Source: Spongilla lacustris (lineage: Eukaryota > Porifera > Demospongiae > Spongillida > Spongillidae). From it: DNA of 64,000 nucleotides. The translations under genes and the position numbers were made by a program. Below the pieces are notes generated by a model. That model did no database searches, had not been told where the DNA came from, and saw only the letters and a program-made list of their open reading frames with translations. How positions within the stretch are numbered: the first letter of the stretch is position 1; every line of letters begins with the position of its first letter. Of the stretch, positions 1 to 11,633 are shown in pieces. Where the stretch lies: the NCBI GenBank assembly GCA_949361645.1, contig OX442415.1, forward strand, positions 18,565,269-18,629,268. Reading direction: 5' to 3'.

Positions 1-1383
1 ATTGAATCACCTTGTTTTGCATGCTAAAATTTTGTGATTTTGGTTTTCATTCCTCATATATATATATATATATATATATTATTATTTTTTTGGCGCACAG
101 TACATGCTAGCACCCTGACTGCACTTTTTAGGTTCAAGACTGAATAAGTGGGTCAATTCTATCCTTATAAAGCAACTCAGGAGTGTTTTGGGCCACTGGT
201 GATGGAGATTGTCACTGAGCAGCCACACATCAGTGGAGCAAATAAAATGCAGAATAGCACCAAGTGAAGGGAACACATGTCACTATGAAAACATCATTAA
301 TGATATGGGGGACAATAAAAATTAAGTCCAACAGATAACTTATGTATAACTTACATGTAGGAAACTGCTTTTAAGTTTATGAATGAATGAATTTAATTGC
401 ACACTAAGTGCTATAGACGATTTCAATAATTAACCCCATCACCATCTGTTTATGTTCATTGCGTACAGTGCCGACTCTCAAGAGCAGACACTGTACATCA
501 TATGAATTGTTAGAATAATGATATACTAGTTTTCGATGCAGTAATGTATATCACTGGTTCTTTCATGATATGCAATGGTCGTTTTACATGCAAATAATAC
601 CTGACATGTACAAGTACTTCATGACACTATTCTAACCATATTCAACTCAAATGTTCCCAACCTACACCATCTATAATATCCCACTAATTAATTTGTGAAT
701 TGTGCAGTCATTGTGGCATAATAGATATATCATTATATAAATTGTGTGAGCTTCCTCTCCTGATAGTAGTGCTTGGTTGGGTGTAACGCCAGCTGTACTT
801 TTAGGCATAGCAGTGCTCATTTAGCTGCAGTTGTTGATAAATCAAAACATGGCAGCTTTAGTTATGGTCCAACCTATCCTGCCAATTAATGAAGGAACAC
901 CACATAGACCTATCTCGTATTCATGCAACTAAAATGATCCACTTCGTTGATATTTTCATGCATAAATCTTGGCCTACTCTTTGATGAATCGTTTAATACA
1001 TATGCATTTAAAATCATTGCAGCAGATATACTATTTGTGTAGCTGCATATTGGTTCAATGTGATGTCTTTAGTAATAATTACACTACTGAGATGATATAA
1101 GATAACAAACCTTCATGATGACTTTCCACCTGGGCAGGCACTGATTGAGGTGGAGCTGTGGAGATAATGAATGTACTACAGGTGGACATCAGACATTAAC
1201 ATATGCATCTACAAAATGGTGGATGTTTTAATCCTATATGCTATTGTAACGCTGAACTACCCTATAGGTGTCAATTGATCAGGTGCATGTCATGTCTCTA
1301 ACATTCTGTGATACATATAAGTCACTATACTTGATACATACTGCCATTTAAGGACAACCTGTTACATTGGTGTAGTTGGCAGG
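1..1383. other. AT-rich stretch, no gene seen
   Basis: No convincing coding region. It starts with a short (AT)n run near 57-80 and otherwise shows only short chance reading frames and ATGTACATGT-like words. Confidence 0.5.
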
Positions 1384-1540
1384 ATGGCTAGCTGATCTCT
1401 GATCGTGCCTGAGGTATTCTACGCCAATGGCAGTTGGGAACAATGGATCTATCATTTTGAGAGCGTAGCAAAAATCAACAAATGGGACGATGACCACAAA
1501 CTGCATTGGTTAAAAGCCCGTTTGACTGCATGTAGTGAAG
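1384..1540 (+). pseudogene. Ty3/gypsy retrotransposon gag fragment
   Basis: Reading from 1408, the plus strand encodes a block with the motifs SWEQWIYHFESVA and KWDDDHKLHWLKARLT. This resembles the start of the capsid region of Ty3/gypsy Gag proteins, where a W..W..HF motif precedes K..W...RL. An upstream ATG at 1384 is followed by a TGA three codons later, and the downstream reading frame runs directly into a minisatellite, so only about 45 codons survive. No matching LTR or polymerase is visible nearby. The family call is from motif recognition only. Confidence 0.6.
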
Positions 1541-1890
1541 GTCATGGTACATGAACATGTATTGGAAGCCATGGGACATGAGCATGTAGTGGAGACACAT
1601 GTAGTGGAGGCCATGGAACATGAGCATGTAGTGGAGGCCATGGGACATGAGCATGTAGTGGAGACACATGTAGTGGAGGCCATGGAACATGAGCATGTAG
1701 TGGAGGCCATGGGACATGAGCATGTAGTGGAGGCCATGGGACATGAGCATGTAGTGGAGGCCATGGGACATGAGCATGTAGTGGAGGCCATGGGACATGA
1801 ACATGTAGTGGAGGTCATGGGATATGAACATGTAGTGGAGGCCATGAGACATGAGCATGTAGTGGAAGCCATTAGACATGAGCATGTACA
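1541..1890. repeat. Minisatellite, 27-bp unit with 15-bp variants
   Basis: About twelve copies of a 27-bp unit containing GTAGTGGAGGCCATGGGACA, with interspersed shorter 15-bp units (GTAGTGGAGACACAT). Because 27 and 15 are both multiples of three, several frames stay open across the array. These reading frames are judged to be by-products of the repeat. The array abuts the gag fragment. Confidence 0.9.
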
Positions 1891-3159
1891 CCATGGTGGT
1901 ATGGTGGTTTCTTTCTTATCTGCAACTTAACTACGTCTAAAAGCATTGGACTAAGATGTATCATTTTATACATTATGGTACTAATATATATACCTATATG
2001 ATATCACCAACCTTGGATAGGAATCCTAGCAGAAGATGAGTTACTTGATGGGATTTAATTAAAATACAAACCTACACTCAGTCATTATGAAAATACATGG
2101 CATTGCAATTTTTAAGTTCAACTACATTAGCTTTAAATAATACACATCAGGCCAATCAAGACTAGCTCACTAATATAATATGGGAGAGTGTCAATGGAAA
2201 CTAGATTTTTTTTCATGGGAATGTTCTAACAAAACACTACTTACAATTGAAATTCTGACCATTTTTTGTCCCAAAAATAACAATTTACAACACTGTATGA
2301 TAATGATTAACAACATTGTACCCCACCAGCATAGGAAGGCAAAGGAAATGGCAGCACATGTAAGATATTCAACGATAAATATCACTTCACAACACTGCAT
2401 AAAAGTACATGTGCATACTGTTAGAGAATAAGATGATGTTTAAATGTAAAAAGTGCAAAAAGGGCAATAGCTGATTTCCATCAGGCATGTACCGCACATA
2501 GAATGTAATGTATCGCTGGTCATATAAATAAATGTCTTAGTATACTAGAACTACTAAAAGGAGACAGGTTTCCATCTAAAACAGTAAACAAATGAGGTTT
2601 GAGTCATATTATAGCCAAAGAAATCAGATAATCATGCAAAAAAAAATTTCTAATCATGTGTGCATGATTTTTGAATTGGTCATAAGGTGAAATGCTACTT
2701 TGGCACTTGCAAATCTTTAGGGGTGGGGGGAGGGATTGTAAGGAAGAGAATTTATCTCCCTAGCAACACTGGGAGATTCCAAAAGCAAAAAAGGTCAACC
2801 CAGATCAATCTGCATTGCGGTTCTATTTGAAACAATATACATCCGACATGTATGTGCAACAGAGGTCATGTAAGAGAACGCTTGCTCCATATCAGTCGCA
2901 TAGTTACTTCTGCATGAGTTTTTTCACAAAAGTACCCCTCAAGCATGGACTGTTGTCATATTGTTATACCCATATTTCCCGTATTCAATTTTCTGCGTTG
3001 ATGTTTTTGGTTCAGGTTAGTCCATCCAGCCTAACATCAGCAACTCCAAGTAGTACAACAGCTTGCATTAATGAAGTGATGGCAAAATTAATTGCCTGTT
3101 GCAAACTGCACATGAGTTTGACAAACCACACATATGCCGGTTGGTACAATTGGATGTGG
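1891..3159. other. No gene recognised
   Basis: AT-rich sequence with only short chance reading frames, a poly-A run near 2639 and a G-rich run near 2710. A frame at 2815-3228 is open for 137 codons but has no recognisable motif and runs into the segmental repeat that follows. Confidence 0.4.
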
Positions 3160-6100
3160 TCTTGGAATGCCAAGCACTGGGTGCATGAAACAGGGATTCC
3201 TTTGCTAACATCTATTGCCTACATTTAATTGCATGTGTGCCAAGTGCAGGAGCAGAAGTGACTACAGTATCAATGTTGTTTTTCTGCACATGTAGTTTGC
3301 AAAGTACACTGATGATGTATGCAATAACTGTTGTCTTCTGGGCTCCGGCTTACATACCTCACCCATACCTTGCATGGTGAGAAGACCTATATTTATATTC
3401 ATGCAGTAATAAATCAGACCTGGGACTTTCTGCCATTGCTTAATTATCATGGTGGCTAAATACCTCAAAAACTATCTGCTTCTCTGCATGCAATGTCTAT
3501 CAGTATATTATTATCTCTTAGTAACTATTTCGCAAGTAATATCAAATCCAGTATGCCCAATGATAATCAAACTCTCCTCCCACACCATGCCGCCTTTTAT
3601 TACCAACCCCTCCCCCCTGCCTCCATTAAAAAAATCCAATCCATTGAACCAAAACATGATATATGTTGTGTGTCAGTAGACAAGCAAAAAAAAGAAGGCA
3701 ACGTTTGTAATAAAATTAAGTTTCTGGTGTTGTATTGCAAGCTCAAAAATTGGATAGATTTTGAGTATATACATGTACATATAATTATATTTACCCGACG
3801 TCGCTGACATGTTGTATGCTTGCATCCATATACAACAGTTACATAAGCCATGTTTGAGGATAGTGCCAAATATTAATATTCATGTAATAATAAAGATCAA
3901 ACACTAATATTTGATTTCCTAAACTACATGCAGATGTATACAAAAAAATCTGTGTGATGTGCTTGATTATTCATGTACCACTATCATATGGATCTATTGA
4001 GCTTAAAGAATCTAGCTTTATAAAGACTTCCTTAAAAGTGGCATTTGGCCTTACCAGATGAAGGTCAAACACTTACATGTATATTTACTTTTCATGTATA
4101 GGGTGTGGTGCATCATTTTCAAAAGCAAATAGTAGATTTCAAAGCAGCCTACAAAACAGTGCACCTAGAAATCTAACATGTACACATGCAGTATGTATAC
4201 ATATAGAATTTGGGTCCATAGGTATATTATTGTGCTCTAACATAAGGCTAACATTTGTATAACATATTATGTCCTTGGATCAAAAACCACACAAAATTGA
4301 ACATAAGCCCGACCACAGCTAAAGTCTGAATGCTTGCTGCAGATTAGTCTTGTACACAATGTATTGTGGTTTACAGAGTGCAACAGGAAAACGTATCAAT
4401 GTCATGTTGCATGCGTTTTTGTGTACATGTAGTTTGCTAAGCTATACATGTACTGATAATGTATGCAATAACTGTTGGCTTCTGGGCTCCAGCTTATACC
4501 TCACCCACATCTTGCATGATGAGAAGACCTATATTTTTATTCATGCACTAATAAATCTGTAGTACCTAGCCGCTGACCAATGACAACTGACAAGTGTATA
4601 GGCACACACAATAATCACCGCAGCAGCAACAAACACATATAACACACGGATATAAAGTCCATACACACTCAGACCATCTGCCGTTCTAATGCCAGGTATC
4701 TCCAGTCTCGACTGACTCTTCCTTAAATGGTAGACCTTAAGTATTACCCAAACTCGTCACTGCGCATGCTCCATGGCCAGTTGCATGTTCTATTATTAAC
4801 CAGTTACTACAAAATCAGTTCTGGGACTTTCTGTCATCGCTTATTTATTATGGTGGTATAATCCCTCACAACTATCTGCTCTTACCAAATCTTTCGCAAG
4901 TAACATCAAATCCAGTATGCCCAATGATAATCAAACTCTCTTCCCACAAGGCATGCTGCCTTTTATTACCAACTCCTCCCCAGGCCCCCACCCCCATAGA
5001 AAAAATCCTGGATCTGCCAATCCATTGAACCAAAACGTTGTATCAGTATGGATCCAAGCATACTACATGACAGTCACTTTAATTTAATATATGTACATCA
5101 GCAAGTATATACTCAAAACTATCCAATATTGCAGCTTGCAATACAACAGTTCATATTCCCCAGAAATTTAGTTACAAATATTGCCTTCTTTATCTACTTG
5201 TCCTCTAAAGTTACATTAAGCATGTTTCATGACAGTGCCCAATATTTATATTCATGCAGTAACAAAGATCAAAATCTAATATTTGACTTCCTAAACTATA
5301 TACAGATTTATACAAAAAAATGTCTCCACGTGTGATGCGCTTGATTATTCATGTACCACTATCATATGGATCTATTGAGCGTGGACAACCTAGCTTTATA
5401 AAGACTTCCTTAAAAGTGGCATTTGGCCTTACCAGACGAAGATCAAACACAAGTATATTTACTTTTCATGTATAACAGGTGGTGCATCATTTTCAAAAGC
5501 AAATAGTAGATTTCAAAGCAGCCTACAAAACAGCGCATCTAGAAACCTAACATGTTCACATATAGGTATACATATAGAATTTGGATTGCATTGAATATAC
5601 ATAAGTACACTACATTTGCACTTAAAACATACACATGTACACAAACGACCAAAAGATGACAAACTTCAACCTGCTTACGTTTGGTTTTGGTATGTGGTTA
5701 CATTGGTCCATAGGTATACTATTGTTTTCTAACACAAAACTTACATTTATAAGCCCTTGCAAACAAAAAGCACCAAAAATTGAGCATAAGCCCAACCACC
5801 AATATCAGAGCATAAGATTGAATGCTTGCTGCAGATTAATAATTAATTAATTATTAATAATAAGCCACACATATTCAGGTTGGCACAATAGGATGTGGTC
5901 TTGGAATCCGAAGCACTGGGTGCATGTAACAGGGATCCCTTTGCTAACATCTATTGCCTACATTTAATTGCATGTGTGCCAAGTGCAGGAGCAGAAGTGA
6001 CTACAGGATCAATGTTGTTTTTCTGTACATGTAGTTTGCAAAGTACACTGATGATGTATGCAATAACTGTTGTCTTCTGGGCTCCGGCTTACATACCTCA

Positions 6101-7300
6101 CGTATACCTTGTATGGTGAGAAGACCTTATATTTATATTCATGCAGTAATAAATCAGTTCTGGGACTTTCCGCCATTTCTTATTTATCACGATGGTATAA
6201 TCCCTTAAAACTATCTGCTTCTCTGCATGCAATGTCTATCAGTATATTATTATCTCTTCGTAGCTTTTTCGCAAGTAACATCAAATCCTAGTGAGTATGC
6301 CCAATGATAATCAAACTCTCCTCCCACACCCTGATCAACGGAGGCATGCCGCCTTTTATTACCAACCCCACCCCCCTGCGCCCCCCTGCCTCCATTAAAA
6401 AAATCCTGGATCTGCCAATCCATTGCACCAAAACATGTGCATATAGATGCAAGTATACAACATGTCAGCCAGGTCGGGTAAATATATGTACATGTATACA
6501 CTCAAAAACTCTCCAATTTTTGAGCTTGCAATATTATAGTTCATGTTCACCAGAAATTTAATTTTAAATTTTTAATACAAACGTTGCCTTCTTTTTTGCT
6601 TGTCCACTAAAGTTACATAAGCCATGTTTCAGGATAGTGCCATATATTAATATTCATGCAGTAATAAAGATCAAAAGCAAATATTGATTGCCTAGCAGAA
6701 TATACAAAAAAACTTGGTGTGCTTGTGCCACTATCATATGGATCTATATTGAGCTTGCATGGAGAGCCTAGCTTTATAAAAGACTTACTTAATTAAAGTG
6801 GCATTCAGTTGACCTTACCAGATGGAGATCAATTGCAAACACTTACAAGTATATTTACTTTTCATGTATAGCATGTGGTGCATCATTTTCAAAAGCAAAT
6901 ATTAGATTTCAAAGCAGCCTAAAAAACAGTGCACCTAGAAACATAACATGTGCACATGTAGGTTCACATATAGAATTTGGATTTATACTGTAATACACTA
7001 CATTTGTATTTAAACGTACACATGTACACACCACCAAAAAAAAAACTCAACTGGCTTATGTTTGGTATTGGTATGTGCATGGTTACATTGGTCCATGGAT
7101 ATATGATTGTGCTCTAATACAAAACTAACATTTGTATAACATACTATACCCTTGGATCATAAGGAAACAAAAAGCACCAAATACTGAGCATAAGCCAGAC
7201 CACTTATCAATATGATAGCTAAAGTATGAATGCTTGCTGCAAATCAATGACTTTCTTCTACACAATGTATTGTGGTTCACAGAGTGCACCAGGAAAATGT
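3160..7300. repeat. Tandem segmental triplication, ~1.38-kb unit
   Basis: The same ordered blocks recur at constant spacing. GCCCAATGATAATCAAACTC occurs near 3556, 4919 and 6299. The block around TATGGATCTATTGAGC occurs near 3987, 5365 and, slightly changed, 6737. A block beginning TTTGCTAACATCTATTGCC is at 3201 and 5941, two unit lengths apart. A partial fourth copy of the start lies at 7205-7300. Copies differ by scattered substitutions and small indels. None keeps a long open frame, so this looks non-coding. The middle copy carries an extra 254-bp insert. Confidence 0.85.
4558..4811. mobile_element. Solo-LTR-like insertion with 5-bp target duplication
   Basis: A 254-bp segment interrupts the middle copy of the triplicated unit. 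The uninterrupted copy near 6150 reads AATAAATCAGTTCTGGG; here AAATC is repeated on both sides (4553-4557 and 4812-4816). The insert begins TGTAGTACCTAG and ends CAGTTACTACA, so it has TG...CA ends with a short imperfect terminal inverted repeat. A TATA-like GATATAAAG lies near 4650. TG...CA ends, 5-bp duplication and this length fit a solo LTR. A short DNA transposon with TGT/ACA ends (Ginger type) is the main alternative. Confidence 0.65.
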
Positions 7301-7313
7301 GTTCATAATTCTC

Positions 7314-8990
7314 TTATATAGACCACACATAACATGTACTTGTAACCATTTCAACAAGCTGACCTTGGAACATTGGGCAATAGGTGGATTTTATTTCTTC
7401 AGCCAATACTTTGTGGTCAGTTGACTTGAGGGCACCAATCAACTTCTGCCATGAACATGATATGTCTGACTGCAACCAAAACTGAATCATATCACGTCTG
7501 GAGTCTGCCACCCGTCTTTGATTATTAACATCAATCTCTTCTATTTGGGGGGCACCTATTTCCAATTGGATTGCCAGTGACTTCCAATCCACCAAGTCCT
7601 TTAAAGCACTATGTATGTTTTTAGGTGTGAAGGAGAAATCTGCAGCCAGAGGGAGAGAGATTGCAATCACTTGATGTCATTACCTAGACCAGCTATTGAT
7701 AGTACAAAACCATATGGAATGCAATATTTCCATCGTTTCTTATAACAGGATTACAGGGTAATAATAATAATAGTAAATATCAGACTGTGTTCACTAATAA
7801 CGCTACATGGAATAATAATCACTTAATGAAAACTTACTTACAATTGCCCATTTCCTCACCTTCGACAGAAGTAGTAAACAATGGAGGAGCTGTAGATGTT
7901 TCAATGTGTTCCTTTGAATCTGTTTTAGTGTTTGTGTTGTCACTGTCTGGTCCTAGGAACAATTCATTTTTGTTAATAGCTAGAAGGGTCTATTGTTTGC
8001 TGTGCATGGTTATACATGTAATAGGTTGGCGTATTTCAAAATTGATTAAATAGACTCATCTTTTAGGAATTACGGCTGTAGTTTAAACCTAATGGGATTG
8101 TTCTCCTCTGATCTCTTCTACTTGTAAAGGGTCACTGCTCTTTTAATAGGTTCATTATTGTTTTTTGTCTTCGATGTGTATTACCGTAGAGTACCGCGAG
8201 ATATCCCCCCCCCCCCCCTCCGCCCCCACCAAAAAAAAATGGCCCGTGTTTAAACGAGCGTATCGACGTAATCATGAACGCAGCTACTTGCTATTCTTTA
8301 TAATCCTGTTGGAATACCAGTTCTTTCCTGGAATTTAGAAATAGGTACGCGGAAGCGTTAACGAGTACGAAGATACGCTCGTTTAAACACGGACCGTTTT
8401 TTTTAGGTGGGGGCGGAGGGGGGGGGGGGATATATCGCGGTACTCTACGGTATATCATAGAACACCCCTTATGTATATAAAGATTAGGTATGTGATTTCA
8501 AGCTTTAAACTTAATTGATTCATATCGTCAGTGCCTCTAGCTGTTCTACCAAATTCCTCATCTCTATACATTTCTCATTTTTGAGTACACAAGTGATGTC
8601 ACTTGTACATGATCAATTGCATGGCTGTGCCCACTGCCAACCAACAATAAGGTTAACTTACATTTATAATCATTTCAATATAATACACTTACCAGTGCTG
8701 CCAGTCTGAGCATATGATGCGGTCAATTTTCTAACAGCTTCGACAGCTTCAATGTTCTGCAGTCCTTCAAATATGCTAACCAGTTCTCTGTATGTGGCCT
8801 TGGGTCCCTTCATTTCCAGCCACTTCTCAAACACTTCGTCTCTTTTATCTTGTTCACTTAGCCCCTCTTTACCAATGATGACTTGACTTAGCTGGCGTCC
8901 TATCAGCCGTTTAGCAACTTCCTTCAAATTGAAGCTTTTAAATGACGCTATTTTGTACATGTGGTCTTCACTGCACTGCACATCCAAAGT
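7314..8990 (-). CDS. Two-death-domain protein, three exons
   Basis: Exons run from right to left: about 8990-8693, 7952-7842 and 7669-7314 (stop). Splice sites are G|GTAAGT, CCTAG|GA, T|GTAAGT and CAAG|TG, and phases agree (1 then 1). From the ATG at 8960 the product is 244 aa. Exon 1 encodes a death-domain-like block (NLKEVAKRL ... VFEKWLEMKGPKATYRELVSIFEGL). Exon 2 is an acidic Ser/Thr-rich linker of 37 codons. Exon 3 encodes a second death domain (DWKSLAIQLEIG ... FWLQSDISCSWQKLIGAL). Death domains mediate homotypic assembly in apoptosis and innate-immune signalling, and no other domain is visible. The frame stays open a little upstream of 8960 to a possible acceptor near 8994, so further 5' exons may exist. 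Confidence 0.72.
8184..8450. mobile_element. MITE with TA target site and long TIRs
   Basis: 267 bp bounded by TA (8182-8183 and 8451-8452). The ends are inverted copies starting CCGTAGAGTACCGCGA and continuing through a poly-C/poly-G tract and GTGTTTAAACGAGCGTATC for roughly 80 bp per arm. TA duplication and long terminal inverted repeats fit a Tc1/mariner-derived MITE. It lies in the first intron of the two-death-domain gene. Confidence 0.75.
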
Positions 8991-9669
8991 GTCTAACGGT
9001 AAGTACGTTAACTTATATTATTAAACTGTTTGCCACAGATAGTACTAGTATACGTGTACATGTAGTAACTAGATTGGAAACGCGTCGCTATTGTTTCCTA
9101 TCCCTATAAAATCACGCCCTTTGGCTACTAGTGGGAACGACCAATAGGAGACTTTTTACGCTGTTGCTCAACCTTTCTCTTTTTTAGCTTCCTAGAACCC
9201 TAATCATAGGCCTATTGCTTACAGCGGGTAAAATCCAAAAGCACACTGACTTGCCGCTACCGATGAGAAGGCTGGCAAAATATATGTTCAATCGGTATCC
9301 TGCAAGAGGAAAACAGTTCAACTACTTTTCTCTTCAAGTGCTGCTTCTGTTATACACGTGTGAGGGTCACGAAAAGTGGCATTCTCTCCATTGGAAGCTG
9401 TGGGCCGAGAATATAGATTATAGGCCTAGAACACATGGGCCGTGAATGGATCAGTTTGTTTATCTGCCCGCGAACCACTGGTTCTCGGAAGACATTGTGC
9501 TATGCCATTTTCCCTGTCGGTAATCAATTAATAAGGCATATTCAATGGCAATTATATATATATAGTGGCAACTTGTGTAAGCTTAACACCGCATCCACAA
9601 GAAACGCGGGGAAATTTGGGGGCATTTGGGTACAGTGGCGGATCTAGCATAGCCTTGGGGGGGGCGGCA

Positions 9670-9700
<31 letters not shown>

Positions 9701-9988
9701 TTCATATTAAATGCCGCCCCTGTCATGAAATTGCCGCCCCCCCCTCCCCCCCACACATGCGTGCGCGCGCACTTCCTACCGTACGTAACCCACGCGCATC
9801 TAGAAGGCACACCTTTTGTGTATGTGTGTGTGTGTGGGGGGGGGGGGGGGCGGCAATTTCTCAAAATTTCAGTGATTAAGTCGCACAGAATCTAGATACG
9901 AAATTTAATCTAATACCGGAAATTTTATTTAATAACCGCGAGAACGTTTTATTCATTCCTTCGAAATCTTGCCTGCATGTGCATAGGC

Positions 9989-10502
9989 CAGTGGCGTAGG
10001 AGCTGGGGCGGCAGCAGCGGCCATGGCCGCTGCACTTTTTCACAACAACAAAATAATAATAATAATAATAATAGGTTGCATGTATGTATCAATTCAATTA
10101 GCTGAGCCGGCAATTGCTGCAGACATGCAACTGATGCAAGTGGTCTTCAAATCGATCGCGAGAGCTAGCGAGAGTTAGGCTACCCAGTGTACAACGGTTA
10201 CCAAAAGTGGCCTTGGCTGCACTATAGCCGTTTTGTATTTATATTACATGCGCAGAGGCAAGGTCTCAAAACAAACTAACCTGGTTACAGTTTTTGCGTT
10301 GTTTTGGGAGGTTTTCTACGCAAAAAGCGTTGGCTTCTAGGGCTCCGCCCCAGACCACGATGGGGGAGCTTACAGCGCTCCCCCGTGCCCCTAGCTGGCC
10401 GGGAGGGGTACCCCCCCCTCCCGTACCCTCCCCGGATCCGGAGAGGGGGGGACCACCTTTTTTGGCCGCTGCACTCTTTATTCCGTTCCTACGCCACCAC
10501 TG
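9989..10502. mobile_element. Nested CAGTGGCGTAGG-ended segment
   Basis: It begins CAGTGGCGTAGGAGCTGG and ends CCTACGCCACCACTG, an imperfect inverted repeat, and both ends carry GGCCGCTGCACT subterminally. Its interior shares GATGGGGGAGCTTACAGCGC with the surrounding hAT element. No convincing target duplication was found, so it may be an internal rearrangement rather than a separate insertion. Confidence 0.45.
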
Positions 10503-10689
10503 AAAGGTGTATACTAATATAACTTAACTGAATCACGATCATAATCAAGTTAACAGTAACAATACAAGTACATGGCCTACCGATTGTCATTAAAGGTTTT
10601 ATTAGGTGCACCGTTCGATAAAAGGTGCAAATTAATGGCGAAACATTTTCACAGCTGCTGTTGCTTCAATTGCTACATCACCATATCTC

Positions 10690-11170
10690 TAAAGCGATTT
10701 ACATACATCAAAACGACAACATAGAGGAGAAGTACGGTTTGCTCACGCGAGCATATCCAATATTCTCAGACGCTCAGATGCCTGTTGACGACCGTTGTCG
10801 CAATAAACTTCGGCGTTGTCGCAATAAACTTCAATTCGTTGTCTTTTGCGCGTATGTAAATTCTTCCACTGCGCTGGCTTTGAAGCGAAAAATGTGAAAG
10901 CTTCTGGGGCGGACATTATCTTTACGGTAGGTAATTCCCAAAATAACAATTTGACAACGACAATGTAGAAGAGAAGCACGGTTTGCTCACGCGAGCATAT
11001 CCAATATTCTCAGACGCCTGTTGACGACCGTTGTCGCAATAAACTTCGGCGTTGTCACAATAAACTTAATTCGCTGTCTTTCGCGCGTATGTAAATTCTT
11101 TCACTGCGCTGCGAATACGCTGATTTTTAGCGGCTTTGAAGCGAAAAATGTGAAAGCTTCTGGGGCGGAG
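10690..11170. repeat. Direct duplication, ~242-bp period
   Basis: GTTTGCTCACGCGAGCATAT occurs at about 10738 and 10981, followed in both copies by the block containing CCTGTTGACGACCGTTGTCG and by GTGAAAGCTTCTGGGGCGGA. The second copy contains a short extra segment. It lies within the hAT element. Confidence 0.8.
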
Positions 11171-11436
11171 CCCCAGGCCCCGATGGGGGAGCTTACAGCG
11201 CTCCCCCATACCCCCTTGCTGGTGAGTGGGTGGGCCCCGCCCCCGGCCGCCCCTCCAACCATCCGCCCGCCACTGTTTGGGTACAATCACATCAGGCCTC
11301 TCAAATTTAATTCCACAGTTATTAACCTACTATACATGTAGTACAGTATATATGTTTTTACGCAAATTATCGAGTCCCCAGGCCAATACACTTTTGAACC
11401 GCATTCGTTTGAAACTTTGACCTTTTGTAACAATAA

Positions 11437-11474
11437 TGCGTAAAGCGGGGGGGGGGGGGGGGGGGGGGGGGGGG
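11437..11474. repeat. Poly-G tract
   Basis: A run of about 36 G residues ending in GGGGCG. It creates proline- or glycine-rich chance reading frames on both strands that are not treated as genes. Confidence 0.9.
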
Positions 11475-11633
11475 CGTTCCTTACAATAACTTCCGTAAAA
11501 TTGTAATGAATTGAATTATTGAAGTACCAGTGGATAGAGCTGTGTTTGCTGTTCACAGGGCCGTAGCAGCCGGTCAGGCATTCGGGCTATAGCCTGACCA
11601 CTTTTTGCCCAAGGTCCACCTCGAGGTTTGCTA

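Larger units (their letters stand above)
9633..11275. mobile_element. Non-autonomous hAT element, 8-bp TSD
   Basis: The element starts CAGTGGCGGATC and ends GGATCCGCC-like (ATCCGCCCGCCACTG). It is flanked on both sides by the 8-bp direct repeat TTTGGGTA (9625-9632 and 11276-11283). CAGTGGCG ends with an 8-bp duplication are typical of the hAT superfamily. Inside are poly-C and poly-G runs, a nested related segment at 9989-10502 and a duplicated segment of about 242 bp. No transposase frame is present, so it would need enzyme in trans. Confidence 0.78.

Noticed and set aside
9583..9864. Poly-Pro/poly-Gly reading frames
   Set aside because: Produced by poly-C and poly-G runs of the hAT element on both strands.
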